In this document: positions 60,725 through 64,000 of the stretch, one piece after another
Numbering within the stretch: position 1 is the first letter of the stretch
Layout: every line of letters starts with the position of its first letter
Source: Alisma plantago-aquatica
Lineage: Eukaryota > Streptophyta > Magnoliopsida > Alismatales > Alismataceae
Assembly: GCA_963693085.1 (NCBI GenBank)
Contig: OY856410.1
Span: forward strand, 1,396,308,863-1,396,372,862
Reading direction: 5' to 3'
DNA length: 64,000 nucleotides
Notes under the pieces: model-generated
What the model saw: the letters and a program-made list of their open reading frames with translations, nothing else
Database searches by the model: none
What the model was told of the DNA's origin: nothing
Program-made: the position numbers and the translations under genes

Positions 60725-60758
60725 CACTAGTACAGGAATGGTCTGTAGCGTCGGTTCT
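60725..60758. repeat. CACTA B terminal inverted repeat and first subterminal unit
   Basis: CACTAGTACAGGAATGG followed by TCTGTAGCGTCGG. The C-A-C-T-A start defines the superfamily. The preceding three bases are AAA, the possible 3-bp target duplication. Confidence 0.85.
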
Positions 60759-60928
60759 TTTAAGCCTGTAGCGTCACTTTATAACCGACGCCTAAGTGGT
60801 TGTCGCTATAGAATTTGATCTATAGCGTCGGTTTATTTGACCAAATAAAACCGACCTTACAAAGTAAACACTGACGCAAAACACCGACCCAGGCGAGAAT
60901 TTGCTCTACAGAATTTGCTCTATAGCGT

Positions 60929-61021
60929 CGGTTATTCCAAAAAAATGACCCTGTAACGATCTCGGTCGACAATTTTCTCGACCGATATCGTTTACAGGGT
61001 CATTTTTTTTTGGAATAACCG
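60929..61021. repeat. 93-bp palindrome in CACTA B
   Basis: The left arm CGGTTATTCCAAAAAAATG and the right arm CATTTTTTTTTGGAATAACC are inverted partners, and the pairing continues inward through CCCTGTAACGAT and ATCGTTTACAGGG toward a centre near 60,975. Confidence 0.85.
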
Positions 61022-61125
61022 ACCCTGAAGATTGAATGACTACTTCAGTGTGATCCTCGGTCGAGAAAATTTTCGATCGAAATATTTTCGGTCGACAAAT
61101 TTCTTGATCGAGAGAGTTTTATAGG

Positions 61126-61545
61126 GTCGGTTTTTTTGGAATAACCGACCCTAAAGATTGAATGACCACTTCAATGTGATCCTCGGTCGAGAAAATTTTC
61201 GACCAAAATATTTTCAGTCGACAATTTTCTTGACTGAGAGAGTTTTACAAGGTCGGTTTTTTTTGGAATAACCGACCCTAAAGATTGAATAAACACTTCA
61301 GTGTAATCCTCGGTCGAGAAAATTGTCAACCGAAATAGTTCGGTCGACAATTTTCTCGACTGAGGATTACATTGAAGTGTTTATTCAATCTTTAGGGTCG
61401 GTTATTCCAAAAAAAATCGACCCTGTAAAACTCTCTCGGTCGAGAAAATTGTCGACCGAAAATATTTCGGTCGACAATTTTCTCGACCGAGGATCACACT
61501 GAAGTGGTCATTCAATCTTTAGGGTCGGTTATTTAAAAAACCGAC
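61126..61545. repeat. ~420-bp near-perfect palindrome in CACTA B
   Basis: The sequence reads almost the same on both strands about a centre at 61,335. Each arm is about 210 bp and contains GGAATAACCGACCCTAAAG, AATCCTCGGTCGAG and CTCTCTCGGTCGAC-like blocks. In the inner 70 bp I count three mismatches. A further direct copy of the arm motif lies to the left (61,015-61,125). Confidence 0.92.
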
Positions 61546-61806
61546 GCTAGAAGTTACGATTTTTTAAAAAAAATTCTATAGAAAATGAAATAGAACAGAA
61601 GAACAAGAAGATTCATATATTCTGGGAGAGGGGAGCATTGATGCTCAACCGTCACCATTCAAAACCACACATTCATGACAAAAATGATTCATAATCACAT
61701 AAAAATTTGCAAAATGATAGATTGCAAGTCTGAGATGATATTAATTAGATACAAAAGTAAATATGAAAGGGTACTCAAACCACATACATAAATGGAGCTG
61801 ACATAT

Positions 61807-62796
61807 TTAATCCAATGATATATTGACTTCATTTAGAAAATAATTTGACCACTCTTCTCGGAATTCATTCAAGTACACAAGGGTGTAAGGCTGAGTTGTG
61901 AAGATCTGTAACAGAAAATGCACATGCTAATATTTTATAAAATGACTACAATCACTTGTAAATTTATGATGTTATTCTTTATTACCTGACTTATAGTCTG
62001 AATGTCATGTGATGCTTGTTTGACAATATCTTTCATATATTTCATTACATAGTAGCCACAAGCCCAGTCATTATTTTGCATAGGACACTACAAATAATGA
62101 ATTATACTTAATGTTAGTAAACTACTATAAACAGCAGTTGAGATAACACTATAAGAGTTGACATATTAGAATTGAAAATTAATACATATAAGACTAAGCA
62201 GTTGTCAAAGTAGCTACCTTGACATTTTTCAAAGTCAATGTCTTTAATTTTGTTGGTATTTGTCCTCCAGCATCACGAAAAGCCTTTATACCCCTATCAA
62301 TTAAATAATAGTTGGTAAAATAGAAATTCTAAATAGAAATATCATGTTGAAGCATTGACTAAATTTATACTTACTCCATAGCTGGCAATTTCAGTTTGTG
62401 ACTCCTTGTTGTTTTACCCATTGGGTTAAGATAATAAAGAGTCATCAATTTAGGGGCAATCACCACTAATTCCCAATGTCTAGCTCTGAGTAAGAATAAA
62501 ACAAACATTAAAATAAATAATCTTATTCATTATTAAAATTATATTGAATAATAATACTTACTGCATGTTAAAAGGAATTAAGATAATTTCCTTCCCTTCA
62601 CTAGCAAAATATTTGAATGCAGTAGAGAAGTACTCATTCACATCCTCAAAATTTATCTCCACTTGACTAGTGATTGAAGGAACTAATAATCCAACATTCT
62701 TTATATCAAAGTTTGTGATCTCAGTATATAAATGGCTGTAAAACATTTATAATTATTTCCATATATAGAACTAAGCTAAAAATGTGTATTGGAATT

Positions 62797-62844
<48 letters not shown>

Positions 62845-63936
62845 ATAGATCCTTACCTTATCCATACTTCTATTACCGAAGTATTTATCCAATCATACTG
62901 GAACAACTCTATAATATCATCAAGAAAAATTAAATTCTCAAAGTCCCTCCCATCTGCATCTTCTGTTAAATTGACCAACAGTTGTAATCTTGAGCTTTGG
63001 TTGGTTAAGTATCGACACAAACATTTACATTTGCTTCCCAATTCGTCGAATGTAGCTTCAGGAATGAAAGATGGCTTGGGCATAGGAGGACGACTAGTAG
63101 AATTTTTACTTTTGGGTTTACAAACCTGTTAATTAAATTACATACTTATATTACACGAGTTCATATATGCAGTGAAATATGAAAAATATGGTAGAAATAA
63201 GGTATACCTTGTCATTAATAACCAAGTGTCTAGGCCAACCCACCATAGCACCCTCAGCTTCTTCAACTGTACTATATTCAGGATTAGGTATGGGTAGTGG
63301 TTTGTCCCCCATTTTGTCATACACAAGATGGATGGACACACGGCAAATGTCATCAGTAATTTGTTGGCAATGCAATGTACCACCAAGGTTGTACACCTTG
63401 CCCGCTGCCACAACATTATATTCTGGAACCTCCACTACAAGTTTACAGTTCATACCAACCTAGATTGAAATAATATAAGTTATATAAGAAATAGTAGAAC
63501 AGATACATGTTACAACTATATATTAGCATATATTTATCATACTAATAACACAACATATAGAACAAAAACTTACTGCAGATTGTTGTGGTGGGTCATCGGG
63601 AGTGCTCCCATGACCTTCTACAACTGGAGCATGGGCTAGTACCTCATCACTTGAGAGACGCGTAGTATGAATAGGTTGAGAAGGTTGAGTAGGCTGAAAT
63701 GAAGACATTATTTCTTTTACTTTCTGCGCTACTAATGTTCTTGTGTAAGACCTCCTGCACGACCTCTTTTAGATTTCGAAGGGCCAAAATAAGACTTGAA
63801 TCCTATGCCAGCTCCTAATCCCCTAACACGGCCAGGATGCTCCTTCGTACCAAGAGCAACTTCTAGTTCATCCATGTAGCCAGTTGGGATGAACTTTCCT
63901 TCCTTCCTTTGCTCGTGGAGATCAATCTATTCATAG
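61807..63936 (-). pseudogene. CACTA B second gene, 3' part, with Ulp1 domain
   Basis: Exons parallel those of A: 63,936-63,570 (HEQRKEGKFIPTGYMDE), 63,461-63,209 (VEVPEYNVVAAGKVYNLGG), about 63,110-62,865 (PKPSFIPEATFDELGSKC), 62,720-62,568, about 62,490-62,385, about 62,300-62,215, about 62,093-61,986 and the last exon to the TAA at 61,807-61,809. Ulp1 core: ARHWELVVIAPKLMTLYYL (His 62,476-62,478), then N at the Asp position, then CPMQNNDWACGYYVMKYM with Gln six residues before the Cys (62,058-62,060). Better preserved than A: the acceptor AG before the Ulp1 exon is intact and exon 6 has no frameshift. About 10 bp are missing near 63,735 relative to A, which shifts frame. The 5' part is outside the window. 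Confidence 0.82.
62799..62842. repeat. (AT)22 microsatellite
   Basis: Twenty-two AT dinucleotides inside an intron of the CACTA B second gene. The same intron in element A (around 54,900-54,930) has no such expansion. Confidence 0.95.
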
Positions 63937-64000
63937 TTAATAAAAATATTAAATCACAATATCAATTAGATATAAATAAATCTAAGTTTGTGGGAGTTAC

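Larger units (their letters stand above)
60725..64000 (-). mobile_element. CACTA (En/Spm) element B, partial
   Basis: It begins with an intact terminus, CACTAGTACAGGAATGG, then subterminal repeats and palindromes. The region 61,600-63,990 parallels 53,470-56,040 of element A exon by exon. It runs out of the window, so the other terminus and target duplication cannot be checked. Same orientation as A. Confidence 0.88.

Noticed and set aside
61126..61545. CRISPR-like or satellite array
   Set aside because: The copies are arranged as inverted arms around one centre, not as regularly spaced direct repeats with unique spacers; this is the subterminal region of a CACTA element.

Overview
The window is plant nuclear repeat DNA, almost certainly from an angiosperm. 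It is AT-rich with GC-richer islands and holds an Athila-clade Ty3/gypsy element, Ty1/copia remnants, En/Spm (CACTA) transposons with TNP2 and Ulp1-type genes, a hAT-type non-autonomous element and very long solo-LTR-like blocks. I see no host gene, tRNA, rRNA or CRISPR array I can defend. Almost every coding frame belongs to a transposable element, and nearly all are broken by stops and frameshifts, many of a kind expected from C-to-T decay of methylated DNA. I cannot name the species.

Layout. 1-15,385: no recognisable gene; a hAT-like element with a perfect 8-bp target duplication (4,757-5,587), a tentative 5.5-kb LTR-like block (6,975-12,440) and short tandem duplications. 15,386-28,410: a minus-strand Ty1/copia remnant (LTR, then gag-pol) whose second LTR is split by a 4.9-kb solo-LTR-like insertion (21,124-26,029, target duplication ACAAC). 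It is followed by an inverted piece of the same copia family between 489-bp inverted arms. 28,413-35,330: two direct copies of another LTR plus primer-binding site plus 5' internal region. 35,331-52,607: a 17.3-kb Athila-like retrotransposon on the minus strand, inserted into the second of those copies. 52,608-52,720: the continuation of that copy. 52,721-60,724: CACTA element A (minus strand, TNP2 plus a Transposase_24/Ulp1 gene). 60,725 to the end: CACTA element B, same orientation, apparently inserted in A.

The most unusual part is the Athila-like element. Downstream of gag-pol it carries a long extra gene region that appears to have its own TATA box and a 5' intron. This region encodes a plant-transposon ORF-1-like domain, a Pro/Ser/Thr-rich linker, a coiled coil, an acidic stretch and two successive Ulp1 (C48) protease-like domains. 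Arrays of a palindromic unit (AAACGGT, 6-bp spacer, ACCGTTT) lie immediately upstream of the TATA box in both LTRs and again upstream of the internal TATA box, so the same putative control module seems to drive both transcripts. CACTA B has a roughly 420-bp near-perfect palindrome in its subterminal region.

All calls come from reading the sequence by eye; percent identities are visual estimates, and no database search was run.
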